64,000 nucleotides of DNA from Aspidiotus rigidus (Eukaryota; Arthropoda; Insecta; Hemiptera; Diaspididae). The stretch spans positions 19,437,001-19,501,000 of the forward strand of contig JAVHKY010000004.1 of the NCBI GenBank assembly GCA_035079385.1, read 5' to 3'. The stretch's first letter is position 1. Each line of letters opens with the position of its first letter. The position numbers were made by a program, and so were the translations under genes. Of the stretch, positions 22,962 to 34,029 are shown piece after piece. The notes beneath the pieces were generated by a model. That model was not told where the DNA came from. It ran no database searches and worked only from the letters and a program-made list of their open reading frames with translations.

Positions 22962-25937
22962 TTACAGAAGCTCAAGATTTTCAGATTTTTTGATATGTTT
23001 CTCCAAGCATTGCGCTCCTTCTATTGAATAACATTGCAAGAGAATGGATCCTGATGGAAATGAAAGTACATCTTCAATCACACAAGGATCAGTAAGTATG
23101 TTCAAATTTTCAAGCTCTGTGAATACATCAACTTCTTCATTTCTGGGCATTATCACCAATCCCACTCTTAACATAGGCCCATCCTCTTTTGCAAGCATTT
23201 CTTGTTCAGGAAGTGCACCCTTTTCTGATATCTTCTCCTTGTCTTCTACACCAATGAGTAAATGCTCTTCTAAAATTTCTTTCCCTTTATGAGCATGCTC
23301 TGCATTGGTACTTATTTCCTTTGTCTGGATTTTCTTTTTGCTTTTCTCTTCTTCTTCACCAGCAAATAATATATCTTCTGAAAGTTGATCTTCCTCTTTC
23401 TCTCCGTGACTTGCATGTTCCAAAGTTTTCTCCTTACCTTCCTCTTCTTCTTCACTGCTGCTATTCTTCTGCTCATTTATTTCATATTCCTCTATCTGCG
23501 CTTCATCTGAATCTTCTTCTGATGAGTCCTCAAACAATATGTCAACTGATTGTTGATTCCTTTTCCATTTATGAATGTAAAACTGCTTTGTTGGACAATT
23601 TGGAGAATCCGTAGGATGATAAATATCAAGATGTATAGGTCTTCCTGTCTCAGGATCTTTTATTTTATTTTGTCTATTAGAGTTAATACAGTCTATACAG
23701 GGCTCTTGACGTGGTGGAAATTCACGCTCTACTCGGTTGCACCGTTTAGCAAAATGACCAAGAAGATGACATTTTTTGCAACGAGATACAATGATCCAGG
23801 TATTAATTCTAAGTCGATATTTTTTCACCCAAATGAATGGACTGGCCTCCATTTGTTGTAGTAAAGAACATCCAATATTCAGTTTTGCTATTTTCAATCT
23901 ATCCTTTCTTTGATCCTGATAAGGAAAGAAATATATTTCTTGCGGGTCTTCACCAAATTTTAAATTTACTGCGCGAATGATATCTGACTCTTCAATCTCC
24001 ATTGGAACATGGTGAATACGAACTGTACATGGGAATGTTTTCATTGGTTTAATGTCCAGAGTACCGGACCTTCGGACTGATTTTCGAATATTATCGGCTT
24101 CCTGTTTGGATTTGCATGTGATCAGGGCAGCTTTCTGAGACTTAACAAGTTTTGTCTGAACATTAGTCAAATTGAGATTAGCCCGCTCAATTTCTTCAAA
24201 AATATCAGAATCCTCTTTATTTCCTTTAGATACAATAAGGATACATTTCTCATGAGGAGACTTAGGTTTACTGTCTATTTCAACCTTTTCAGATATTTTA
24301 CCTTTCCCTTTACTCTGTCCACCCATTTGTATGCTACGCTCCTCTTCTGGACTCATCCTTGTAGAAGAGGAAGGTTTTTTGTCCTCTTTTTTCATTCTTT
24401 CACTTGTGTAAATAATATCTTGAGGTGATGAAGATAGTCTTGAGTTGTCATATTTTTTCTCGGGATATCTGGGAGAATAAATTCTTGGACTTCCCTCTGA
24501 ATCCCTAAACCTTGAAGAGGTGTTTTCGGGAGTCTTTCTTTGAATTGATTCTTCTTTTTCATCTTCAGTAGTGGGGGAGCGTTTCTTTTCCCAACGTACA
24601 TTTTGACGGAATCGAGAACCGCCCTTTTCTCGTGGTGAAGAAGAATGATCTCTATAAGCCATGCTGGAGCTATCTGTTGTAGACTCTCTTGATTGGATTT
24701 GAATGGACATAGACTTTTTTGTTCGTCGAGCTTCTGCCTGCACTGCTTCAACTCTACCAATGGATGATTCTTCTCCAATAGATCCAAATTTTATTATTGG
24801 GACACTATCTCTACCGCTGGATGATTCTTCCCGAAAAGATCCAAAATTTATTCGTGGGACACTAGCTCTACCGCTGGATGATTCTTCTCCAGAAGATCCA
24901 AATTTTATTTTCGGGACATCGAAATTTCTTGGTTGATTTCTACTCGACTTTGAGTATGAACGATCACCAGCCTGTTCAAGAACATGGCTTGCAGTTGGTC
25001 GAATTGGTTTATTTGACAGAAAAGGTGAACGACGTATATCTCTTACGTATGGTCGTTCCACATGAGGAAATTTGGAAGAATGACCTACCTTCGGAACTCT
25101 AGGCAGTCGATCCTCGTCGGTCGAGGCTTCGAGGTACGATTTGTCCCTTTGATCAGTAGTTCTCATGGAAAACTGACTCTCAACAGGGGCGATTTGACGA
25201 TGTTCCCTCTTTGCTTCTTCTTTTGTTTTTCTGAAAATGTAAGATGGTAAAGGTGCTTTTTCTTTCGGTTCTCTCAGTATGAAAGACGGTACAGGTAATT
25301 CAGAAGTTTTTGGTAGAACGTAATTGCCCGGCGATCTAAATACTCCAGCTTCTTCATTTGATCTCGACCCCTGAGACACATTCTCGTCCGCCGGGTTGGA
25401 TAATTTTCCTAATATCCAAGGGAGAAAATTGTCTTTCGTTGGCGAGAATGATTCCTTAGATACACTCGTCTTGTTAACTTGAAATTCGCTAGGCAGAACG
25501 AGCAAACCTGCAGTTTTTGAAGGTTTTGGAGTAGAAGTTGATGCACCCTGATCGTTTGAATTTTCCTCCTTTTCACTCGTCTTATTAACTTGAAATTCGC
25601 GAGGCAGAACGAGCAATCCTGCAGTTTTTGAAGGTTTTGGAGTAGAAGTTGATGCAGCTTGATCGTTTGAATTTTCCTCCTTTTTCTCCCTGAAATATGG
25701 GTAACAACATTTGTGGAAAGGATTCTATCAAATCGCTCTCTAAATATTGGGATCTTGAGTAATACTTACTCATCTTCGTCTGTCGCGGGTTGTCTGTAAA
25801 ATAAATTACTGTCAAAATAACTTCCCTAATCAACAGAAGTACAGAAAATTGGGTAGATATACTCACCCGTAGAAACAACGTATATTTATCAGGGCTATCC
25901 CTAGAAAGAAAACTGTGACACTTTCGTGGATGAACAT
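22962..25937 (-). CDS. Family X protein X2: signal-like N-terminus plus Gag-like CCHC module
   Basis: Exons on the minus strand: 25,937-25,867 (71 nt), micro-exon 25,793-25,770 (24 nt), main exon 25,689-22,962 (2,728 nt), giving 940 codons plus stop, phase-2 introns as in X1. Exon 1 encodes MFIHESVTVFFLGIALINIR, a good signal-peptide-like segment ending FYG. Two 37 aa tandem repeats (start EENSNDQ) open the main exon. Around 24,770-24,925 three 18 aa repeats (SVPRINFGSFREESSSGR type) occur. RRM-like units lie at ~510-585 and ~590-665, the CCHC knuckle (CKKCHLLGHFAKRC) at ~669-682, CIDC at ~696 with H...C about 24 residues on, then an acidic Glu/Ser-rich stretch, and a C-terminal copy of the first RRM-like unit at ~870-935. 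An AATAAA (22,957-22,952) lies only a few bases after the stop. Nucleic-acid binding is probable; the biological role is unknown. Confidence 0.85.
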
Positions 25938-26479
25938 ACTTCAAACCATTAAAATTTGTAAAGTAATAATGAACGTCAGGCGTCGCATAATTTTGCTCGT
26001 GATATGCGTAAGACAAATAAACGAATGATAAAAGTGTGAAATCACTTATTCAAATATTTTTACCATTGGAGGTGAAGAAGTAAGCACTCTTCTACGCGTA
26101 CGTATTTTTGACACATCGACATCGTAAAAAGAAATCTCATTGCTCGATATATTTGTTCATTAGGCGCTCAAAATTTGCCAGAAAATACAAGTAAGATTTG
26201 AAACATATGTGTAAGCCTAGAATACCCATGCAGAATTGATTTTTCCATTTTTTTTGGAGCGTCAATTGCCCAAACGAGAAATTGTTACATATCGTGGGTT
26301 CCATCGGTCGCCTGGACTTTCCTTTCTTGTACAATGCGTTTGTAGGCCATTACAGATAGTCACTCCAGCTGAACCACATATTCTGATTAGGCCTATTTTG
26401 TATAAAATTGCTGTACATAGTAACTAGAATTTGGGAACAATTTTTCAAAATCTACATGCCTATTAATATTGTTCAAAGG
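25938..26479. other. X2 upstream region; no gene seen
   Basis: Upstream of the X2 start the minus strand contains a short 15-codon frame (MRRLTFIITLQILMV) ending shortly before the X2 ATG. It faintly resembles the X1 N-terminus and may be a decayed alternative first exon or an upstream ORF. The frame at 26,137-26,334 is unsupported. Confidence 0.3.
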
Positions 26480-28619
26480 TCATATTGAAAACTGCATGGG
26501 AAGGAGAGCCGGGAGTGTAGATTGCCGATTGACTTACAGGAGATGGAGGGCGTGTGGTGTCTTGATAACGGCCATGGCCTTCATGGAAGAATCCAAAAAA
26601 TCATTCGTAATTTTTACGAGATGAACATTGCGGGGAAATGAGGGGCGAAGCGGAAAAGACGTGCAGAAAGAAGGACTGTAAAAAGTGTTGGGTTTGGAGC
26701 CGTACTTATGAGAGGTAGAAAGATGACTTTGTGAATTGGAAAAATTTTAAGCTCTAGGGGGAGGAGCCAAGATAAAAAAATTAAATACGAAGTGGATCAA
26801 TGCTGCTGGTTAAGAAGATCTAGAAAATTATAGAGTTCTGAGCCCCACAAGTGAGGCACTCACGAGACTGGGACGCGATCAAGGAATACTCTCTGATCTA
26901 TTATTACTCAATTGATAATTTTAAATGAAGGCATATTCTTTTGATCAGCAGCGAATCTTTTCCTTTATACATGTAATACGTGGACTTGACTACTTATTCT
27001 AATCGGGTTTTAATAAATTTGCCGTTTCGTTTTCAAAACCTAGTAATTTTTGACTACCCGCGTTGCATTTTCACAATTCGACCGAAATAATTCGTCAAAA
27101 GCGCATTGGAACATCTTGCTTATGTACTTTAGGCAACCCGTAGAGGAGGGGGGGGGGTTAGGTTCCAAAATGGCTTTCTTTGTGAGAGGACTCTTGATAA
27201 TGAATTCACTTTTGATAATGATTTTCCTCCCCTCTGTAACAAACAGAGAGAAACAGAAAAGGCTATTTTCCTTGGCCCCACATTGTTTTAGTACATCATA
27301 AACACCGGAAACATATGAGGACTTTCCCATAATTACTATAGCGTTGCTTTTATCTGCCTTAGTAATGATTAATCCTTCCTCCCTGACCTTCCTCTTTGAG
27401 CTACTCTTCACATATCAGTGAATTTATCAGCAAGAGTCCACTCACAAAGAAAGCCCTTTTTGAATCTAACCCGTTACCCCTCCCCCCCCTCCTCTACCGG
27501 TTGCCTGGTTGCCTAAAGTACATAAAAAAGACGTTCCAGCGCGGTCGGTCGTGTCGTTTGTCTCGTCACCAACTTACTTATTACCTAAATTTATAGATCG
27601 ATGGTATAAATCACGAGTAGATTGTACCTCCCCATATTCAGTAAAGAACTTGGGCTCCTTGGCGAATAAGTTGAAAGACGTAAATTTTCCTCCGGAAACG
27701 ACCTTACACTCCTTTGATGTTGTAGGATTATTTCATCACATCCCTAAGGCTGTTACTATCCAACACACGGGCGAATTGCTCGTAAAATCGGGTATCCCTC
27801 ACGAGGAGATGGCGGAATTCTTTGATCTTCTAAGGGTTTGTTGGACTCCCAACTCTTGCAAATATGAAGGAAAATTTTTCGAGTTCCCGGATGAGGTAGG
27901 GATCCCCATTGGTTCTCCCTTGGGCTCTCTGATATCTGAGGTATTCATGTCCAGATTTGAGATCGATTCATTTTCCTCAGGCCAGGTGCTGTTAAATCAT
28001 GTGTTTTACTGGCATAGATATGTGGACGACATACTGTGTGCGTAGACCGATCCAGTGGAACTTCTTTGTGAGTTTCTCACTCACCTAAATAGCCAATGCC
28101 GTTCCATAAAGTTACTGGCTCATTAATAAATTTTTTGGGTTTGTCCATTTTCGTTAGAGATGGCGTCCATGGATTTGGAATTTATAGAAAAGAAACGTCG
28201 ACCAATACTACAATCCACGGGTCGTCCTTCTGTCCAGCTGCACATAAGATCGCTACCTTCAATAGCTTCACCCATCGCCCGACTCATATTCCGAGATGTA
28301 TGGACATGAATTGTTACGTGACTGTATCTATCCTCACGAAGTTACTCTGACTCATATTCCTTTGAGTCAGGACGCTTTCCAAAAGGAACTAGGAACAATT
28401 AAGCACCTGGCTAGAGTAAATCATGTGAGGGTGGACATCGACTCAATGGTCCGTAGAAGGCTCACCAGAAAAAGCCTCGATTCTACCACCTCCCTCCCCA
28501 GGGATTCACACCTAGATAGGAGGAAACGTTGGATTAGACTTCCTTACCAGGGCAGATTTTCCATGAAGTTGGACCGTTTGCTCAGTCCTTTCGGGTTCCG
28601 TCCGGCATATTATAAATAA
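26480..28619 (+). pseudogene. Penelope-like composite A1 (broken, 3' truncated)
   Basis: A 5' non-coding segment (26,480-27,040) is followed by an inverted N-terminal RT piece on the minus strand (27,411-27,040: ITKADKSNAIVIMGKSSY and SPLTKKAILEPNP) and then the forward RT from about 27,400. The forward part carries SPLTKKALFESNP, VVSFVSSPTYLLPKFIDRWY, GIPIGSPLGSLISEVFMSRF, YWHRYVDDILC near 28,010-28,040, and RRLTRKSLDSTTSLPRDSHL to about 28,619. Frameshifts and stops split it. The sequence ends right after the GFRPAYY box, before any GIY-YIG domain. It is closely similar to A2 (54,030-58,910) and shares the same head-to-head junction. Confidence 0.85.
26580..26591. other. Empty target site corresponding to PLE B insertion in A2
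   Basis: Reverse complement reads TTCTTCCATGAA and differs by one base from the TTCTTACATGAA duplicated on either side of PLE B. Flanks continue collinearly (GATTTTTTGGA on one side, GGCCATGGCC on the other), so A1 shows the uninterrupted state. Confidence 0.85.
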
Positions 28620-29931
28620 GAATATTTCGCTTTTAAAAAGTTTTGACATTATTTTATGTCTTCAAGCTGTATTGAGAGGCGGAATTTTGAAATTTCTCCA
28701 TATCCCTTTGTGTCCACATGATTTCCATACCCTTTGACCTCGAGACTTGGAAGAACTTGAAAGAGAGACTCCGGGTATCCTGATATTAGATACCAGACTA
28801 TTTGCGCGGACGCGAGGGTAGAGAGAGTGACCCTCTTCAGGCTAGTTTAATAAGCCGTATTGTCTTCTTCTCCTTAGCCTGACATACTTACACTAAGCTA
28901 AAGAGTGTTGGATGAGACGATGCTCAGAGCGTGTGAAACCGTCAGGTCAGCTATTTAGCCTATGATTTAGTGTACTAGGTCTTAACCCACCTTAGGAACA
29001 AAAGAATTTCAAATTCTGAGCCAATATATAATTCAGTACATACACAAATTTTCCTTGATTAGAATTCATTTCGGCACTACTTGAAAAAGACTGGTGGGTA
29101 CATAAGTATGAATACATTTTATTGCCTTTAATTTAGCCCGCTTTTAACTTGGAACTTGGGAAATTTGGCTTTTAGGAATGTATCTGTCTATTATAGGATA
29201 GTTTTTGTATAGTCTATAATTATTATCTGCATAGAGTAGGAGTGGCCAACCAACCAAAGCCAAACAAACTCGTGACTGAAGGCGAAAAGGATGTGGGAAC
29301 AGGAAAGAGTGGGGAAACTAGAGGAGGGAGGAGGATGCGACGGAGATAGATAGGAGGGGGAAGGAGGAGAAGATGAGTAAGCCGAGGGCCCAAAGATCAA
29401 AGGAAGAGACAAGGAAAGAATAGAGGAGAGGAGAACAGAAAAGTGAGGAGAAGGCTCAGAGAGGGTACTCCAGAAGATCATGTTGGAGAGGAAAGGATTT
29501 CTCAATTAGGCCATAATCTGATACGCGCTCATTCAAGACAATAATACCGTCATCTAAATTGTGACGAGGGATTTTATTCGTGGGCCAACCGTCCCTGAAA
29601 AGCGTTCTGGACATGTAAGAGTACCTCAGACCCTCGAGTAAATCTATGATTCTCCTCTATCAAATTTCTAGAAGAGGCGTTGTTCCTCTTGGTCTCGACG
29701 TCCTATTTGAGTCCAATTTAAAACTCCAGTTAATCTATATCAACGGTGAGACAATTATGGCAGACTAATGCACACCGCGCTTCTCATTAGTGAGAAGTGA
29801 GTCATTGGTATGACTGAGAAAAGCTCTGAGGGCTTTGAAAGTATATAACGCTGGCAGGAGTTGAAAAGAGCTGAGGATGCGGTTCAGCAGAGTAAGCAGC
29901 TAAATATCCATTTCTTCTTCTTTTTGGCTGC
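28620..29931. other. No gene; purine-rich stretch
   Basis: Contains a G/A-rich tract at about 29,280-29,480. Antisense frames across it are low-complexity Ser/Pro translations. Nothing else recognisable. Confidence 0.45.
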
Positions 29932-30017
29932 TGGGGATCCAGGCGCGTAGATACCGGGGGGGGGGGGTCAACCCCCCCAAAGCGCAAAAAAAAAAATTAG
30001 AAGTCATTGCAGACGTT

Positions 30018-30748
30018 GCAATGGCAGCGGGGAACCCGCAATTCCTTAACTCGACCTCTCAGGTGGTGTGGAACTGAGTTGATAATCTTGTCATATAATT
30101 CAAATCGAAATTATCATTCTACATTCCCTCCTATCATATATAGCTCGAGAGTCGAAATTCTGCTAAGTCCCCCTTCCATCATATATAGCTCGAAAGTCAC
30201 AATTCTTCCAAGTCCCCCTCCTATCATATATATCTCAAGACTTGAAATTCTTCTAAATCTTCTAAGTCCCCCTCCTATCATATATATCTCAAGACTTGAA
30301 ATTCTTCTAAGTCCCCTTTCTATCATATACAGCTCAAGACTCGAAATTCTTCTAAGTCCCCCTCCTATCATATACAGCTCGAGTCTCAAAATTTTTCTAA
30401 GTTTTTGGTTGGACGGCGGACGGCGGACGGTAGCTCGAAAGTCAAAATTCTTCCAAGTCCCCCTCCTATCATATACAGCTCGAGTCTCAAAATTTTTCCA
30501 AGTTTTTGGTTGGACGGCGGACGGCGGACGGTAGCTCGAAAGTCAAAATTCTTCCAAGTCCCCCCCCCCCTATTATATATAGCTGGAGACTTGAAATTCT
30601 TCTAAGTCCCCCTCCTATCATATATAGCTCGAGACTCGAAATTCTTCTAAGTCCCGTAACCTAACCTAACCTTAGGTTACTAACTTCGCGGACGCGGACG
30701 TTTTCTGAGGATGTAATCTCCTAACAAAATGGATAGCGGGTTCCCCGC
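30018..30748. repeat. S-family minisatellite array inside the hAT element
   Basis: Bounded by GCGGGGAACCCGC near 30,028 and AGCGGGTTCCCCGCT near 30,735, both perfect palindromes around GAA or TTC. Between them about ten units of 45-48 bp contain AAGTCCCCCTCCTATCATAT and AGCTCGAGAGTCGAAATTCT-like words, interrupted twice by GGACGGCGGACGGCGGACG. The frame at 30,007-30,534 and its antisense are translations of the array. Confidence 0.75.
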
Positions 30749-30810
30749 TAAAAGAAGAAAAGAAGAAAGAAAAAAAAAGTCGTTCTTCAGCTCTAATTTG
30801 GGTCAGGAAA

Positions 30811-31044
30811 AAATAGAATTATGTAGCTACTGTAAAAATTTTGCTAGTCCTTCCTGTCACCACAACCACAAGTGAGCGTTCATTCTCCAGCTTGAGATTA
30901 ATTAAAACGTATTTAGGAAGCACAACATCAGGGGAAAGCTTGAACGGACTGGCATCATTGTTCATTAATCGCAGGTTTACGCTGACCGTTGAAGAAGTCT
31001 TGGATAGATTTGCAGAAAGCACAAGAAGACTTCAACTCAAATAG
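30811..31044 (+). pseudogene. hAT transposase C-terminal (dimerisation domain) remnant
   Basis: The frame reads LVLPVTTTTSERSFSSLRLI, then KTYL(G)STTS...LNGLASL and EEVLDRFAESTRRLQL before a TAG stop. The SERSFS, LR.IKTYLR and LNGLA words are the core of the hAT C-terminal dimerisation region. Only about 70 residues survive. The catalytic core is absent, lost or replaced by the S array. Confidence 0.85.
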
Positions 31045-31874
31045 TGAGATATTCTAATTGATCGTTGAGCACACGTATCACATACTTAATACTCGTAATT
31101 GAATATTTATACTCAATTACCTACATTTATCTATTTTTACTATACCTATACAACAATATGTTCACATAATATTTCTTTTTGAAAATTACACGCCTGAAAT
31201 TGATCCAAAAATATTCGTATTATACGGCCTCCTTTAAAAATCGTGTATTTTGATACCCATAATGTGCACCAACAATTTAGAGGGGTGGGGGAAGCTTTCA
31301 AGGGAGAAAGTAAAAAAAATTTTCAGCGCTCAACCCCCCCCCCCAGAAACTTCTTCTATCTACGCGCCTGTGGGGATCTAGAAGCGCCGTCGCGGAGTCA
31401 AGGGCTCTCCATATGCGCTTCTTCATGATAAGACCATTGATATCGACGTGTTGGTGGATAATCGCTTCCTCTTTACAAAAAGCAGAGGGGGTTAGAGGGA
31501 TTAAAATAAGTCATAGATGAGGCTCTAGAAGGCCGCGTTCTTATGGGCGGGAGGACACCACTAAGAAGCGTGTATGGTTATGTTGTAGCATGTGTCTTTC
31601 CTGTAGATGCCGAACACGTGACTACAACTTTTAACGGTAATCGAGAGGTCTAAGAAATTAATTTCACTACCGCCAAACTTCATAGTGAATTGGGTAAAAC
31701 GGTACTACCAATTGTTTATCAAGAAAGATGAAGTATTAATGTACCTGATGCGATTGTCTCACATGTCATCTCCGAAAGATTCACGATATGTCATCTCAAT
31801 AGCACTCCATTTGATTTCAAGCTTGTAATATTAATAAAGTCAAATAAGAACACACTATAATATTACGTAGGTAC

Positions 31875-31990
31875 CTCATAACTTCAATCAAATATTCACC
31901 TGGTAAAAACTCTGAATCAAAAAGTTCAAGATTATCTCGCAACTGATCCCAAGGCGGTACTCGCAGAACTGTGAGTCTTTGTAAACAACT
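31875..31990 (-). other. Possible coding exon, unassigned
   Basis: The minus strand reads RLTVLRVPPWDQLRDNLELF followed by DSEFLPGEYLIEVMRY, has possible acceptors upstream and ends near a possible AG|GTACCT donor. The composition is protein-like, but there is no partner exon or recognised family. Confidence 0.2.
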
Positions 31991-32261
31991 GAAGCGACAA
32001 TACAAGAATGGCAGATTCTAATTAAGACACTCGGTGCTTTGTAGAGCAGTCGACTAGCAAAACGAATAAAAGCATTCTGTGCAATTAATATAATCCAAAC
32101 TATTATCCGCTCATAAAACGCTTACAAAAAATGTTAGTATACGCTTGTTAATCAAAAACACTACCTTGAACTTGGATCAAAATTCAATATTTAGTCTGAG
32201 CCGCGCGTAAGCTCGCATTCAGATCCGTATCGCATCCGTGAAAACAACCTAAACAGGAGGA

Positions 32262-33240
32262 ATGTTTGTATCTCACAAAAGAATGCTAGATTCTGATGAT
32301 GACGTTATGAGACAGCACCAGTGTAGCGGACTAGCAGCACAAACAAAAGAATCCCAAAGAAGTAATTTGAGTGTCTCAAAAAGTAAACTAATTCCATATC
32401 CAGCTCATGAAGGATTTGATAAGAACAGCGAGTTTACGTTTGTTGAAGACTGGCGCAATCTATATCGACTCCAACAGTACTACCAAAGAATATTGCCATT
32501 TGTAGTTGACTCATTGGCAGACTGCACAATCATGTTAAAAAGTGATCATACTTGTGCTCTAGCATACTGTTGTTCATTCATGTCCCACAACGGATGATTT
32601 CATTTTGCTTTTTACAATCATTCTCTATTTTAGTGATAAGGTTAACCTCATTCCGTAATATTACATTTTTAGTAGATATCTCAAATTAATTTCAACTTCA
32701 AACGGTGAAGAGTCCAAATCCAAAACTGAACCAGTTATGAATACAAACCAAGGTACATCAACTTTCCCAGAGTTTACGGTGAGGAAATGCTAAATTTTCT
32801 GAGTTCTGAGTTATTTGCTTTGTCAACTTCTAAAGGTTCTTGTATTCGAAATTTATTAAGGACATACTTGTATTGTGTACTTTCATTCGGACAACTATAG
32901 TCGCTATAATGCTAATTGGTATTCTCAGCACGCAGTAGTTAATTGAAGGTGTCCTTTGAATGTTTTTGTTTAGCCTCCAGAAATGAGAATGACTTTTATC
33001 TGCGCTGACTATCATCTTCACCCAGTTAAACGCGAATGTGCTGCCCGTATCGTGGATCTCATGAGGAAAGACATCAGAAGTAGAATAAGGCAGTTTGAAG
33101 TTACAGATCCTGAGCCAGGAGAACCGGATTTTTATGTTCCGTACGTGGATAAACATAGACATTGGATTCGAGTAGCGGATACTCGTTGCCCGCTCAAGTA
33201 CAAACGTGAAGCAGAAAAACATAATTTGGAATCACACTAG
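32262..33240 (+). CDS. Small multi-exon gene, function unknown
   Basis: Exon 3 (32,673-32,778) and exon 4 (32,974-33,240, ending TAG) join in phase 0 with good GT-AG sites. A 21 nt micro-exon at 32,634-32,654 joins exon 3 in the required phase 2. The first exon starts at or before 32,262 (ATG, aspartate-rich MLDSDDDV) and must end in phase 2, perhaps at 32,476 (CA|GTACTA), though the frame stays open to 32,597 and reads plausibly. The last exon encodes MRMTFICADYHLHPVKRECA and later GEPDFYVPYVDKHRHW, about 89 codons, charged, with no recognised domain. The phase-2 micro-exon of 21 nt echoes family X, but the protein is otherwise different. Uncertain 5' end. Confidence 0.45.
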
Positions 33241-34000
33241 TTGTACCCGTTCTTGGATATTCATTTTTTTGATTTCTGCCCGTTTTATCACTAAAAGTCG
33301 ACCATATTGTTCGTACAAAGATGTTTTAATAATACGCATTTATGACTCCAAATTTTGAGTAAATAATCTCATAAGTTTTTGAATAGAATCGTCTTCTTAC
33401 TTTCACAGATAAATTATGTACCCACTCAACTCTAATACTCGAGGACCATAATAGAACTTTGTCAAAGTACCTTCCTCAACAATTTATAGTATCTAAGCTT
33501 CTCGTAAATAAAGTCTGAGAAGCCTTACTTTGTCTTGTTACAGAGGAGCTTCAAATATTTCTTATCTAATGGAGGCAATCATAAATACTTGTGAGCTTAT
33601 CCTTGTAGGAAACAAAACATGCCCACGAATCACTCGAACAGATAATTACAGTATCTCCATAAGACGTTGAAAGTAGTGCACACCCGAAATAATATACTAT
33701 TACTACTGCCAGCTAATACGACTTGCATGCGTGTGAGTGTACTCAATGACATAAGAATAATTTTCCCTCCTATTTTTACTGTTTTGGACCGAGATGAATA
33801 ATTTTACTGCCATCAAACTTCAGCGCTAACAAACAATTTTAGAAATTTAAGGAGTTTGATTCCAATTAGGTAAAAACTTGATTCAAATACCTACACCGGT
33901 ACTCTACGAGACAGATGGTGACCTAAAGATTAAATACCTGTTGTGGTGAACCACGTCGGCGGCCGATTTTCGGTCAACACTCAGGGTGGAATGAAATTTT
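33241..34000. other. No recognisable gene
   Basis: AT-rich intergenic DNA downstream of the 32-33 kb gene; nothing supportable. Confidence 0.4.
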
Positions 34001-34029
34001 TTTTTTTTTCTAAATTTTGATTGAAATTG

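Larger units (their letters stand above)
29940..31370 (+). mobile_element. hAT transposon, decayed, with 8 bp target duplication
   Basis: Perfect 14 bp terminal inverted repeats, CAGGCGCGTAGATA at 29,940 and TATCTACGCGCCTG ending 31,370, are flanked by the identical 8 bp TGGGGATC at 29,932-29,939 and 31,371-31,378. Eight-bp duplications and CAG...CTG ends define hAT elements. Subterminal poly-G and poly-C tracts lie just inside both ends. The interior contains an S-repeat array (30,018-30,748) and a remnant of the transposase C-terminus (30,811-31,044). It cannot encode a full transposase. Confidence 0.92.

Noticed and set aside
24392..24787. 131-codon minus-strand frame overlapping X2
   Set aside because: It is an out-of-frame shadow of the X2 main exon, explained by low-complexity Ser/Glu codons.
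30007..30534. 175-codon frame with repeated IIYSS motifs
   Set aside because: Direct translation of the 45-48 bp S minisatellite; the same repeats elsewhere are out of frame.
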